Below, one piece after another: positions 45,643 to 57,280 of a stretch of DNA of 64,000 bases. The stretch is from positions 2,053,001-2,117,000 of the forward strand of contig JBBMNZ010000006.1 in NCBI GenBank assembly GCA_037954325.1, read 5' to 3'. Within the stretch, counting starts at the first letter, position 1, and every line of letters starts with the position of its first letter. Below the pieces are notes generated by a model, which worked only from the letters and a program-made list of their open reading frames with translations, did not search any database and was not told the DNA's origin. The DNA comes from Fistularia commersonii (taxonomy: Eukaryota; Chordata; Actinopteri; Syngnathiformes; Fistulariidae). The position numbers were made by a program, and so were the translations under genes.

Positions 45643-48600
45643 TTAAGCCTGTTTACCATTTTTTCCATCTGTGAAGACCTCTAGCGCGAGATGATGCAGA
45701 CAGCTAATGACACTAACCGCGCTGATTCGTTCCTGTAACTTGTGGGTCACCTTTCCGCTGTAAACGACCAGCGCCGTGAGGAGGAACCCCAGAACACAGA
45801 GGGTACTCAGGGCAACCCACAGCAAATACTCTGTAAAAAGGGGGGGACAACAAATCAGAATCAGGTCAGAAACACCACTGTGAGAGTCCTTTGATTCCAC
45901 AAATCTTAGAATTTCAGCGCCCCAGGGTTCGATCTTAGGTCCCCTAGCATTTGGCTTATCTTGCTGGCGGTTTTAGCCTTTAGAGACTCTTGATTTTTTG
46001 GGACTTTTAGTGGTTCTGCAGGCCAAGATGCAGAAACAGGGAGCCTCGATAAGCGTACTAAGTAGAAATACTTAAAGGGATGAAAATCTGCGAGATGTTC
46101 ACAGTGCAAAATAAAAACTGTGAATGGCTTTCCAAATACAAAACAATAAAAAAAAGCCTACAGCCTAATGAGTCAGTGATTCATTCGCACACAGAGAGAT
46201 GTCGAAGTGAACAGTTCATCAACCTGCCACACTTTTGTCCGCCATTTCTAGCCTGTGTATATCTTATTAAAATCAATCAATATATATATATATATTATCC
46301 CGTTGATAGTATAGATGTAGTTTTTGCACCGCAAAGTGACCGGACGTACGGGGGATCCTGGAGGGAGGCGGGCTGGTGAAGGTGCAGGTGGGCTCGCTGG
46401 CGACCGAGTTGGAGTTGATGAGCGAATTCACAGAGACGGACAGGCAGTATTCCACGCCGGGCTGAAGGTAGGTGACCACGTTCTCCTCTTTGAAGGGCAG
46501 AATGAGCTGGAACTGAGACACAACAGGTGAGACGAGAACTTCTACCCGGTCTTCTACTGGTCTGCTGAACACGGGCTTGTAAGTTAGCGATTAGCCCACT
46601 GATTCCTGCGTAGGTTGCTTTGTGGATGAAGTTCTAGTGTTTTGTCTGCTGTCGTTGGGGAAAGCGGCGTTGATAAACCGCCCGTTGTTTTCCTCTTCTG
46701 TGTAAACAAGAGACGGCGGCGCAGTGACGTCGCTGGAAACCGCGGTGACAAACAGCGGTGTCTGACGTTGTCGGATGCCTCTCTGCAGGTGCGGTTTAGC
46801 CGGCAACACAGATGCACTGCAAGAAGTATTTCTTAAAGAGTACTTCCACTTCGACTTCCACTCGTTCATTATCGATACCACTTGTCCTGTGCTGATGGAG
46901 GCCTATCGTGTGATTGGACCCCACAAATAGACAACCGTCGGCCCTCTGACTGAATTTCCTGCAAGTGCTTGGACTGTTGGAGGACCCCGGAGAACCCGGA
47001 GGAACCGCGCAGACACGAGGAGAACATGGAGACATCAACCGTCAAAAGCCGCAAGACCTGAGACCTGAATTGGGTCGTCAAATGGGAAAGCACCAGACGC
47101 ACGAATGTAGAACAGGTGGAAAACCACAAACGAAAGAAAGTCATACCGTATGCTACGGGTGTTTTGAGGAAACACCAAAGGGTTCTCAGCAACCACCATG
47201 TACCGGTACATTTTAAACCCCACGACGCCCTGAGACAAAACACCCAGGCAGAAGATGGAGAATGTAGCGCCTGCTGTCACCTGCACTGAGGAGTGTAACG
47301 GAGACCAAACAACCTCTGCACAAACCGATGGCCCAACACAGGACGGGCCACCACTTCAGGACAAGACTCCGCAGTCCACCTCCACCCGAAGGACAAGGGC
47401 CATTCTTTCTGCAGACAGCAAGGACCTTCTACAACTTCCAAACAACCAGGAAAGACCCACCACCAGAACCAGCTCCCAGTAGTTTCCACGTGACTGTCGG
47501 TCCTTGGGATCCAACAGGGTCCTTTGTCTCCAATGAGCGACACCCCCGTCGGCATAGCAACCCCCTCAGACCTAGTTTCTGGCCATCAACTCTTCCGTTT
47601 ATCTGCCCGCAACCCTGGGGGTTACATTCAGAAACTCCCCAAAGGTCATTAAAGCTGAAGAAGACTCTGGGATGAGGGATGAATCTTCTTCAAGTGGAAA
47701 AATTTAAGTCCGATCGCCGCGACAGAAGAGTTCCACAAGAACCAGGGACCTTCTCGCGAGGGCGCTAACCACTGCACCACCATGGTGACAATTTGGGGCC
47801 TTCGGCGAACCAGCTGACTGTTTCTGGACTGTGGGAGGGAAAATGGACGGCCCAGAGAGAACCAAAGCAGGAGAACGTGGAGAGTACCCTGAACCTTCTT
47901 GGACCTTCTTCCCTGCCTTGCACAATTAAAGGAGTCCAGGGAAGTGGATACCGTATTTTGCGGACCATAAGGCGCGCTGCATTATAAGGCTCATGACAAA
48001 ACATTAATGACAAAGCAAAACAAAACAGTCAGTTTTGTCGATTCATCTCACTTTGTTCCCTCGGAAACTCTGTTTGTTCCCATGTCTCCTAACAGGTGGC
48101 ATTTTTTGGGGGTTCTCAGTATTTATGTTGAAGCACAGTACGTACCGCTATTACAAAAAGTGGGGTATGTAAGTGTACTACATACCGCTCTCTGATTGGT
48201 TTATCGTCGCTAGCGATAGTGGACACGTTGTATTCCAGCACGACATAATCAGTTATCTGATGTTTTCTGAAGTTGCAACCCATATTCAACCAACGGCCGA
48301 CTAATACAGTACAATGTTTCCGTTTTTGGGGGTTCTCATATTCACAAATATACAGTAATATTATGTTGAAGCACAGTACATACCGCTATTACAAAAAGTG
48401 GTGGAAGTAAGCATACTGCGTACCGTTCTCTGATTGGTTTATCGTTGCCAGCGATAGTGGACACCTGGAACAACGTTGTATTCCAGCACTACACGATTAG
48501 TTATCTGATTAGTTACCAATGCATATTCAACAAAAGACCAAGGAAAGGTCCGACAATCAATCAGGCGGAGCGGCTTGGTCGCTTACCAAAGTAGCACTAA

Positions 48601-51600
48601 AACATTTTGACTGACTTTTGAGCGCAGTGTATCACATAAAATTTGTTGGAGGTCAGCAAGCACAACAAGAATTCATACGTAAGTGCGCCTTATAGTGCGA
48701 AAAATACGGCACATCATGTCATCGTCAAGATAAAGGAGAACTCTGGAACATCGGTCGATCTGGCTTTTTACCTCGGACCCGTCCCAAACCCTGTGGACGT
48801 GGAGATGCAGCTTATCATAGAGTCGGTTCAGCTGCTCTTGATGGGGGCTGCTGGCGGGGAAGCCGACCCTGATGAGCAAACAGTTCCCGCAACCGGACAA
48901 CGAGACGTCAGGCGGGCCCAACACCGCTGTAAGGTGGAAACGGGAGTCGGGGGAGGGTTTGGAAGCGAGAGCGAGAGACTCAGTGCACATCAAGAGTTCA
49001 CCAGGTGTCAGCATGTAAAGCAGGGACATTTGTAAACCACCGAGAACGTTTCTATTTCAGCCCGAACCCCGATGTTCTCGATAAATTTCAACCCATACCG
49101 AGGTTTTAACTTTCACTTCACTCTAAAAAGAAACTGTCGCTCTGGATGTCGGAGACAGGGTGACCTGAGCGAGAGTAGAAGCAGCCGCTCTGCTTCGCTT
49201 TTGGGACACGCGTTTTGGTCCAATGTCAGGAAAACTTGACGGTTTGACGGCTAACGGGCTATCAACTGATTGATTCTGGAAGTCAACAGCGGTTGCTGGT
49301 TGGCACCTCCTTCGCTGTGACGGCAATCGTGTCCACGTGATCGGGCTTCGTTCCCCGGTCTCAGACGCCGCGGTGTCATCTTTTGGATCTTGCGTTCACC
49401 GGTTGCTTGGTGTAGCGTAACAAAAGCGTTGTCCGGTAACGCGACAAAATCTGGCTAGCTCGGCGCCGACAGGTCACATCACAACCGGAGGACCCAGATT
49501 CCCTTGTCTCGTTTGCTGTCAGGCGACTGGTTGTCGTCCGAGGGGCGCCGGAACTACCCGCCTCGGGGTATTTAACGAAAAAAGAAAACAAAATCTCCCG
49601 GTCTCACTGTCGGACAGCGGCTGGAACCATCGGGACAGGGTCCAGTTGGAGGTCCGGGTGGGGGTGAAAGCTCTGACGCGGGCCTGGTAGTCACCCAAGT
49701 ATTCCTTGAAGGCTCTGGTCAGGTTACACTTCTGTCCGTCCGCCAGCTGCGAGCATCCAGATACCGACCACCACTTGCCCCGCCTGGGTGGACAAAAATG
49801 AAACCAAGTGATTTGAGTGTTCACGCTGGAGTGTTCATTGGATTAAGGTCCGCGGATTGGGCTGCTCACTCCATAACCTTGATTTTGTTGGTCTGGAACC
49901 GAGATGCTGCTCGCTTACTGGTGTGTTTGGGGTCATTGTCTTGTTGAAACACCCATTTCAAGAGACCTGAATCCAATAGAGAACTTGTGGCGTGACATCT
50001 AAAATGCTGTTTTTGAGGCAAAACCAAGAAATGCGGAGGAATTCCGGAAGGTTGTCAAATCATCCTGGGATGGAATACCTGTTTCCAGGTGTCAGAAGTC
50101 GCTTGGCGACACAGATGTGAAGCCGTTCTCCAAAACGGTGGTTATACGACTACCGTAATTTCCGGATGATAGGCCGCGACTTTTTTTCACGTAAACAACG
50201 ATGCGGCTAATATATGGACGTCTTAAACATTTATCCTCGTCACATCGGACCGATGAAATGACCGGGAAATTCCGACACCGAAGAAGACGACTTTGACGGT
50301 TTTAGCGCGCAGGAAGAAGCCCCGGATAGCGATCGGCTAACCGGTGCGGCTTATATTGAGGCGCGCCCAATAGTCCAGAAATTACGGTAAATATTAGTTT
50401 CGTGAATCACAGGAATCTTAATGTTGTTTCAGTTCATTGGGTAAACATTTGACTATAAAAATTTCAGACCCTGCTATTTTTTTTGAACCACTTTTTCCTC
50501 ATTTTCTGTAAATTAATTCAAATATTGCTACTTTTTTCTTGATGTAAAATATAACATGCCGTGTTCCCAGTGAGTGTAAATAAAAAATATTGGAAGTATT
50601 TTGAGCTTTACCCACATTTTTTAGCAACGCTACTGTTATTTTGAACACAACCATTCAGAGGTCATACAGAGACTTATATACTGCTGAAAAAAATAAAGGG
50701 AACACTTGAACAACACAATGTAACTCCAAGTCAATCACACTTGTGTGAAATCATAGTGTCCACTCAGGAAGCAACACAGATTCATTTTGACTTGTTTTAA
50801 GGACATTACATCAAAGTTGGATCAGCCTGGAGTTTGTTTTTACACTTTAATTTGGAGTGTGATTCCTAATCCAGACCTCCATGGGTTGATACAATTGATT
50901 TCCATTGATCATTTTTGTGTGATTTTGTTGTCAGCACATTCGACTGTGTAAAGAGCAAAGTATTTCATAAGAATATTTCATTCATTTAGATCTAGGAGGT
51001 GTTTTTTTTAAGCGTTCCCTTTATTTTTTTGAGCAAAACATAGCAAAAAAATAAAATCACCCTCTCATCTAGGCACCATAAAGCGACACAAAATTATTCA
51101 CCCTCTCATCAGCAGGTCGTAGAAACAGAATTTAATTTATTCACAAGAAAAGTATATCGAGACGGACGCCCACTCACCCTCTCATTCACAAGTCCGACCA
51201 TTCATTCGCAGGTAAACAACAATCCGACCCGTCAATTCACGCGTCTGGACACCGTCTGGAACCCCAAGCAGACCCGAGTACCTGAGGCTGTGGACCTGGA
51301 CGGCGAAACGGGCCCCGGCCGGGGTCTCGGGGCCCGGAAGGAAGCCGAGCGCGTGCTCCATGTTGTAGGAAGAGATGGAAACACTGGAGGGCGCGGGGAG
51401 GCGCGAGCACGCCGCTGGGGACGGAAAACACACAGCAGGTTGTCGTCGTTTCGGATGATATCGATCGATATTGATGGGGTTAAAAAGAAACAACAAAAAA
51501 CGAACTTACAGCGGCAACAACAACGACAAAAGTAAACAGACAGGGGTTGAATGAACCTTAACGAGACAGATTCCTGGTCAGATAAAAGCATCGGATATAA

Positions 51601-51802
51601 AAAAAATAAATAAAAATGAATTTTATATGTATCTGTGGAGCTTCAAGAGGAAAACTGCAAAAAAAACTGCAAAAAAAAAAAAACAAAAAAAAAACAAGGG
51701 CCATAAGCAAAAAAAGGAAATAGAATAAAATCATTATGTATGATCACAAATTGAATTTTACACACAGCCATACATATATAAACTGTATATAGTCACAAAT
51801 TG

Positions 51803-51843
<41 letters not shown>

Positions 51844-51912
51844 TTAAAATCACAAATTTAATAATGAAAAATATCAATAAAAATCACAAATTGAATTATA
51901 TATATATATTCA

Positions 51913-51951
<39 letters not shown>

Positions 51952-52231
51952 ACAACAAAGAAAGTGAGACTTTGGGAAAGATAAAGCGCAAGGTTTAAGA
52001 TGTCTTTACAATGAAAGCATTTTATATCATCACAAAAATGACACATACATAATACATATATATATATAGATATATAAATATACCTATATATATATGTATA
52101 TTTTTTTTTCAACAGGAAAACAAGGAAGTAAACAGAAAAAGAAATCGAAATAACCTCAACATTCAAGATTCCTTTCGAATAAAAGTGTAATATATGAATT
52201 GTATATATATATGTATATATATATATATATA

Positions 52232-52274
<43 letters not shown>

Positions 52275-52599
52275 TATCCATAGCCAAACAAACAAAATTG
52301 TAGACATAAAAGCAGAAATTTAACTAAGGATGAAATAATAAAAGCATTTTATGTCATCACAAAAACAAAATCATATACATATATATATATATATAAAAAT
52401 ATATATATACATAAAATTATATATATAATTTTTTTTTTTTAAAGGTTTAAGTGAGTTCTTTCAATAGGAAAACCACGGTGAGACAAGGGTGTGAACATTT
52501 AACAAACCTCAATGTTCCAGATTCCTTTCGAACAAAAGCATAAAATATAATCGCTGCAAGTGAGCGACACACAGGAGCACACAAAACTTTCATCGAACG

Positions 52600-52646
<47 letters not shown>

Positions 52647-52717
52647 CTCTCCGTTGAATTATTACCAAAGCGTACATGCAGGAGGAGGAAGAAGAGGATG
52701 ATCAGCCGGCAGCCCAT
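45643..52717 (-). CDS. IFNAR2-like class II cytokine receptor with short tail (CRFB1/2/3 group)
   Basis: Six exons join in phase to 288 residues: 52666-52717 (signal peptide MGCRLIILFFLLLHVRFG), 51282-51414, 49608-49783, 48772-48926, 46350-46512, 45643-45830. Two fibronectin-III domains are visible (LPAPSSVSISSYNMEHALGF; YLGDYQARVRAFTPTRTSNW; VLGPPDVSLSGCGNCLLIRV; YLQPGVEYCLSVSVNS), followed by one membrane segment (YLLWVALSTLCVLGFLLTAL). The cytoplasmic part is about 36 residues, without tyrosine or an obvious box 1. Exon phases match the neighbours. Upstream of il10rb the mammalian cluster has IFNAR2, so I class it as an IFNAR2-like fish chain, one of CRFB1-3. It could be a non-signalling or decoy chain, or a splice form: AAG|GTGACC at about 45756 could be a donor to a tail exon I could not find. 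No stop or frameshift breaks the model. Confidence 0.78.
46960..47035 (+). repeat. Teleost interspersed repeat (GGACTGTTGGAGGA type)
   Basis: Reads TTGGACTGTTGGAGGACCCC then CGCAGACACGAGGAGAACAT, the same string as at 33553-33640. Confidence 0.6.
47949..48711. mobile_element. ACCGTATTTT-group element, copy 3
   Basis: Inverted ends TACCGTATTTTGCGGACCAT and GCGAAAAATACGGC, with the subterminal phrases AAGGCGCGCTGCATTATAAG and GCGCCTTATAGTGC. Internally it holds an imperfect duplication (GAAGCACAGTACGTACCGCT near 48131 and 48370). It ends about 60 bp from exon 4 of the IFNAR2-like gene. Confidence 0.8.
50151..50389. mobile_element. ACCGTATTTT-group element, copy 4 (intact short form)
   Basis: A 239-bp element with ends TACCGTAATTTCCGGATG and AGTCCAGAAATTACGGTA. 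It is the uninterrupted version of 22889-23783. Confidence 0.85.
50680..51036. mobile_element. Tc1-like MITE, copy 2
   Basis: Nearly identical to 37915-38271 over its whole length (CCACTCAGGAAGCAACACAG, TCAGCCTGGAGTTTGTTTTT), with small changes at the ends (ACTGCTGAAAAAAATAAAGG, TTTTTTTGAGCA). The low divergence suggests recent movement of this family. Confidence 0.85.
51770..52440. repeat. (TA)n/(CT)n/(GT)n-rich region in intron 1
   Basis: A mix of (AT)n (51810-51840), (CT)n (51915-51934), several TATATA runs and (GT)n (52233-52273). Two short blocks, near 51990-52040 and 52300-52370, share AAAGCATTTTATATCATCAC and CACAAAAATGACAC-like text. Confidence 0.85.
52600..52644. repeat. (AC)n microsatellite after exon 1
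   Basis: About 22 AC units starting roughly 20 bases past the exon 1 donor of the IFNAR2-like gene (as (GT)n on the sense strand). Confidence 0.95.
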
Positions 52718-52847
52718 CGTCCCTCCATGGAGTGACTGCGATGCAGGACGGAGGGGTTGAACATAAAGCTGAGGGGAGGAGAAAAGAGAAGGAAAGAGAA
52801 GGAAAGAGGAGGAAAGAGGAGAAGAGAGGAAAAGATCTACGACCTTG

Positions 52848-52859
52848 AGTTTCCATTTC
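52848..52859 (+). promoter_or_regulatory. ISRE in the promoter of the short-tailed receptor
   Basis: AGTTTCCATTTC fits the ISRE consensus AGTTTCNNTTTC at every fixed base, about 130 bp upstream of the ATG at 52717. This is where an interferon-stimulated promoter would carry it. Response to interferon is inferred. Confidence 0.6.
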
Positions 52860-52996
52860 TGCAGAAGTCCCTCCCCGTGAGCGAACCTTCACTCGGTGAA
52901 TCGACAACAGGGGCCTTTTTCCAGCTCCCGCCTTCCAACCGCCACCTGTTTGTTGTTGCTATTTCAGATAAACGTAACATTCATAGACAAATATGG

Positions 52997-52998
<2 letters not shown>

Positions 52999-53047
<49 letters not shown>

Positions 53048-53062
53048 TACATACATACATAC
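52999..53062. repeat. (AC)n followed by (CATA)n
   Basis: A run of AC units at 52999-53042 passes into CATACATACATACATACATA. Confidence 0.95.
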
Positions 53063-53114
53063 AGATATACAAAGGAAGGTAGTCATGGATAAACAGACAT
53101 AATTAATTCCTCTT

Positions 53115-53255
53115 CCCTCAGCCAACAGTTAAGACAATTTATATTTCATTGTATTTCTTATTCTTCCTCCTTTCTACTATTATCTGTTACTGTTATGTTT
53201 TTTACTTGAAACTCTGGCACAACAATTTCTTTCGGGATAAATAAAGTTGTTCTCA
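53115..53255 (+). mobile_element. LINE (L2-type) 3' tail fragment
   Basis: Ends AACTCTGGCACAACAATTTC then TTTCGGGATAAATAAAGTTG, the 3' end of the LINE family at 59791. Confidence 0.7.
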
Positions 53256-53511
53256 TCTCATCATAAATATATATGTATGTGCTATTTAACCATATAATAT
53301 ATACATATATTCCTATGTCTCTCTTGGATATGTAAATATATAGGAGGATATATAATATATATGTCAGAGGTATTTCTTTAGGGATAAATAGTTATATTCT
53401 ATTTAAATCTATGATATATCAGTAGACACAGGAGTATTTATATACAGTATACATACGTGTGTGTGTGTGTGTGTGTGTGCTTGTGTGTATATAGCTATTA
53501 GATAGAAATAA

Positions 53512-53805
53512 ACAGGACTGTCAGAAAATTTGAATATTGTTATAAAGTTCTTTATCTTCTGTAATGGAATTACAAAAACAAAAAAAAAAAGTCATACGTA
53601 CTGGATTCATGACGAATCAACTGAAACATTGCAAGCCTTTTATTATTTTAATATTGCCGATTATGGCTTACGTCTTAAGAAAACTCAAAAATCCTATCTC
53701 AAAATATTAGAATATCATAAAAAAGTATTGTTTGCTTTTTTTAATTGCATTACAGAAGATAAAGAACTTTATCACAATATTCTAATTTTCTGAGACAATC
53801 CTGTA
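53512..53805. mobile_element. CAGGACTGTCTCAGAAAA-type MITE, copy 2
   Basis: Ends ACAGGACTGTCAGAAAAT and TTTCTGAGACAATCCTGTA. Shares CAAGCCTTTTATTATTTTAA-like interior text with 40895-41174 (there decayed). The open frame across it is a by-product. Confidence 0.8.
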
Positions 53806-54619
53806 TATATAGATAGATATAGACAGATGGATTGATACATAGGAATATATATATATGTATATGTAGTAATATAGTATATGCAGATAGACTGACAGATAAA
53901 TTGATTTAAATTTTTTAAAAAGTAGTCATACAAATATACACACGGACAGATTGATAATATCTTTACAATCACTATAAGCCGTGGTGTAACAAAAGGAAGC
54001 AGTGTGTGTGTGTGTTTACATAATCTACCACTTTTTTATTGATTCTTTTTTTCTTTTAAATCTGTAGATAAGGTGCCTGAAATAAAATGTATTATTATAA
54101 TCGTGGCATGCAGGAGGTTCCTGTAATTGGATCAATGATGTTTACCAGTAACTCCAGGCTCTTTCACTTTTCTTTCATCTGGTGTCCATCAGTCGGCGTC
54201 GTCCAATCGGTGGCTCCTCCCCCCGACCAGGCCCTGCTCTCATTGGCTCTTCGTCCGATCCAGAAAAACAAAAACAATCACTAGATGATTAACTCCTGGT
54301 ATCTTCTGGGAGGTTCAGGTCAGATAGCGAAAACTGTCAAGTAAACATTGCAATCACTGAGAGAAGAACGGAGAAGACGTTGGTTTTACTTGATGTTCTG
54401 CTGACTCGTCGGTTCCTCGAGTTCCTTTTCGGTTTCGTTTTCCCATTTTTATGTCTTTTACGAGCTTCTCCTTTTTTTTTTTTTTTTTGTCACCGTGAGA
54501 GAAGTAGCGGAATTTGAGGAAAGTTTATTGATTCATTCGCGTGGTTGGGTAGGAGGTTCTAACGTTCTGGCACGTCATCGCCGACACGGAGAAGGAGGTC
54601 TCAAAGTTCAGCGGTTTTT

Positions 54620-54860
54620 GTGGAAGTCCACATCGGTGAGGACCTCGGCTGGTCCCTCAACACCACGTAGATGGTTGAGAAGGTTCAACGGCGGCTGTGC
54701 TTTCTGAGGAGGTTTGGCAAACCGCCTGAGATCTTCAGCAAAGCTCTGGACCACAAACACCTGCAACCAGTGCAGAGGAGATCACCAGAACCCGGCATCT
54801 TCTCTGCAGAGCATCGACCGCTAGAGATTCTACAGGAGGGCTTCCTCCATCGCCAAAAGA
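54620..54860 (+). mobile_element. LINE reverse-transcriptase C-terminal fragment
   Basis: Reads VHIGEDLGWSLNTT, a stop, then MVEKVQRRLCFLRRFGKP, the thumb-region text of fish non-LTR retrotransposon proteins (compare YLGVHLDNKLDW and LFFLRRLRSF in the element at 59791). It is decayed and has no function of its own. Confidence 0.6.
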
Positions 54861-55019
54861 AGAAGAGCTTGAAAAGCCGACAGGAGCCAAAAACCGTGTT
54901 GAAAGCGGCACCAGCCTTTAGCTTGTTTAGCTTGTTTAGCTTGATTAGCTTGATTAGCTTGATTAGCTCGCCGTTTCTGTCATTTCCAGTTTCCTGCACT
55001 ATACATTAAAATACATTAA

Positions 55020-56400
55020 TTCACTCATCGGAAAGACATACAACCATTCGCTCATTACGTTACATGACATTCCGGTCATTTGGCAGATGCTTTTATCCAA
55101 AGCGACACCCAAAAAAATGCAATTCGGTCACCGAAGATCCGAAATACCAGAAGTCGGGAGTCAGAAGTGACCGCTCAACTAAATAGCCATTCATACATTG
55201 GGAATGAAGACAACACTCACTCATTCACAACTCATAGACATACAATCATTCACTCATTCACAAGGTGTAAAGACATACAACCATTCATTCACAGATTAAA
55301 GAAATATAACCATTAACTTATTATACAACTCAAAAAAATTCAATCATTCACACTGTATAAAGACATACAACTTTCACTCATTCATAATGTTTGAAGGCAA
55401 CAATTCACTCATTTATGACTCAAAAAATACAATCATTCACTCATTCACAAGGTGTAAAGACATACAACCACTCATTCACAGCTCAAAAAATTCAATCATT
55501 CACACCGTATAAAGACATACAACATTCACTCATTCATAATGTATAAAGACAACACAATGATTGGTTGAGTCATAATGTGTAAAGACGTACAACCATTCAC
55601 TCATTCACAGCTCAAAGACAACATTTATTCATTCACAACGTTAAGACAACACTCATTCAGTCACAATTCAAATAAATACAACCATTCACACTGTATAAAG
55701 ACATACAACATTCACTCATTCACAATGTTTGAGGGCAACAATTCACTCACACAACTCAAAAAATGCAATCATTCACTCATTCACAATGTGTAAAGACATA
55801 CAACCACTCATTCATAATGTATAAAGACAACACTCACTCGTTCACAATTCAAATAAATACAACCGTTCACACATTCACAATGTGTAGACATACAACCGTT
55901 CACAATATATGAAAACATTCACTCATTCACAACTCAAAGAAATTCAATCATTCACAATAAATAGAAATACAACACTCACTCGTTCACATTTCAAATAAAT
56001 ACAACATTCACTCATTCACAATGTATGAAGACAACATTCCCTCATTCACAACTCAAAGAAGTACAATCATTCACAATAAATAGAAATACAACATTCACTC
56101 ATTCACAATGTTTGAAGGCGACAATTCACTCATTCACGACTCAAAAAATGCAATGATTCACTGAGTCATAATGTGTAAAGACATACAACATTCACAGCTC
56201 ATAGAAATGCAACCATTCACAATATATAGAAATACAACATTCACTCATTCATAATGTATAAAGACAACACTCACTCATTCACAATTCAAATAAATACAAC
56301 CGTTCGCTCATTCACAATGTGTGGACATACAACCGTTCACAATATATGAAGACAACAAAAGAAATTCAATCATTCATTAACAACGCACAGACGTAGAACC
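55020..56400. repeat. ATTCACTCATTCACAA minisatellite, 1.4 kb
   Basis: Irregular units of about 25-60 bp built from TTCACTCATTCACAA, TGTGTAAAGACATACAACC and CTCAAAGAAATTCAATCATT. A SINE-like block (55055-55180) is embedded near its left end. No gene. Confidence 0.9.
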
Positions 56401-56972
56401 CTTCGCTCGATGATAACGCGTTAAAACGGAACTGAACGCTTCGCAGCCGGGATGAAGATCAGCACCTCCAAATCCCAGACCGCGGTGCTGAACCAGTAAC
56501 GGGTGGAACGCCCGTTACCGGGATCGAGGAAGAGGTCCTGGACGGGCGGAATCGGTGCGGCGTCTGCAGCGATGGCGACTCCGAGGAAGGAGCCGAAAGG
56601 CGAAGCTCTCAATTTAGCGGTCGCCTAAGGTCAGCTATTTGTCATCTCGTTAAAAGCGATATAGAAGCGAACCATTCAGTCGGTCGGTCAAACGTCATAT
56701 GGACTCTCTGGTCCGCAGGTCTGGACGGTTCAGGTTCCACCGATGAACCTCCTTGCTTGTGTTTGGACACCCGGAGGAACCTGGAGAACCCTGAGGAACA
56801 ATGTAAACATCCTTTATTGTCAACCAGTTGGGATATCCCGGTTGTTGTAAAAGCACAAATACAAGAAATGTAACAAGACTGGCTGCAGATAATAGTGAAA
56901 TGTTAAACGTGGCGTCTGGAATAAAAACACTTTTGACGAAAAAGGCGAGGGCACCTCTGCATTGTGGTCTCT

Positions 56973-56986
56973 GGCGCCCCCTAGTG
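56973..56986 (+). promoter_or_regulatory. CTCF-core match downstream of the long-tailed receptor
   Basis: GCGCCCCCTAGTGG is the exact reverse complement of the CTCF core, about 300 bp past the stop codon at 57281. Its flanks differ from the repeat copies at 716 and 4356. Confidence 0.45.
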
Positions 56987-57280
56987 GCAGATTTAATACA
57001 AACCATTGCCTCTGGGAGAGAATAAAAATGGATGGACGTGAAATGCAGACGAGTGACATATAATACTATAAAAAATGGATTAAACCTTTACATGTGGTTG
57101 AACTCTATACTAACATTGAGAACAATTTCAGTCCCTGAAATGTATAAATTCCTATAAAAGAACCGGCTAGAACAAGCCTCCCTCAGGAAACGTGTGTGGA
57201 TGTGAAATCTTCCTCAACGGGTCGGCGAAGTCGAAGAGTTTGACCTTCCCGTGGAGCGCCGGACGTCCGGAGCAGAGCTT

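Noticed and set aside
56421..56612. Minus-strand open frame ending VQDLFLDPGNGRSTRYWFST, considered as a fossil receptor exon
   Set aside because: The resemblance to the receptor domain 2 exon (DLSSGRSYCVSARVS) is too weak, and phase and splice sites do not fit.
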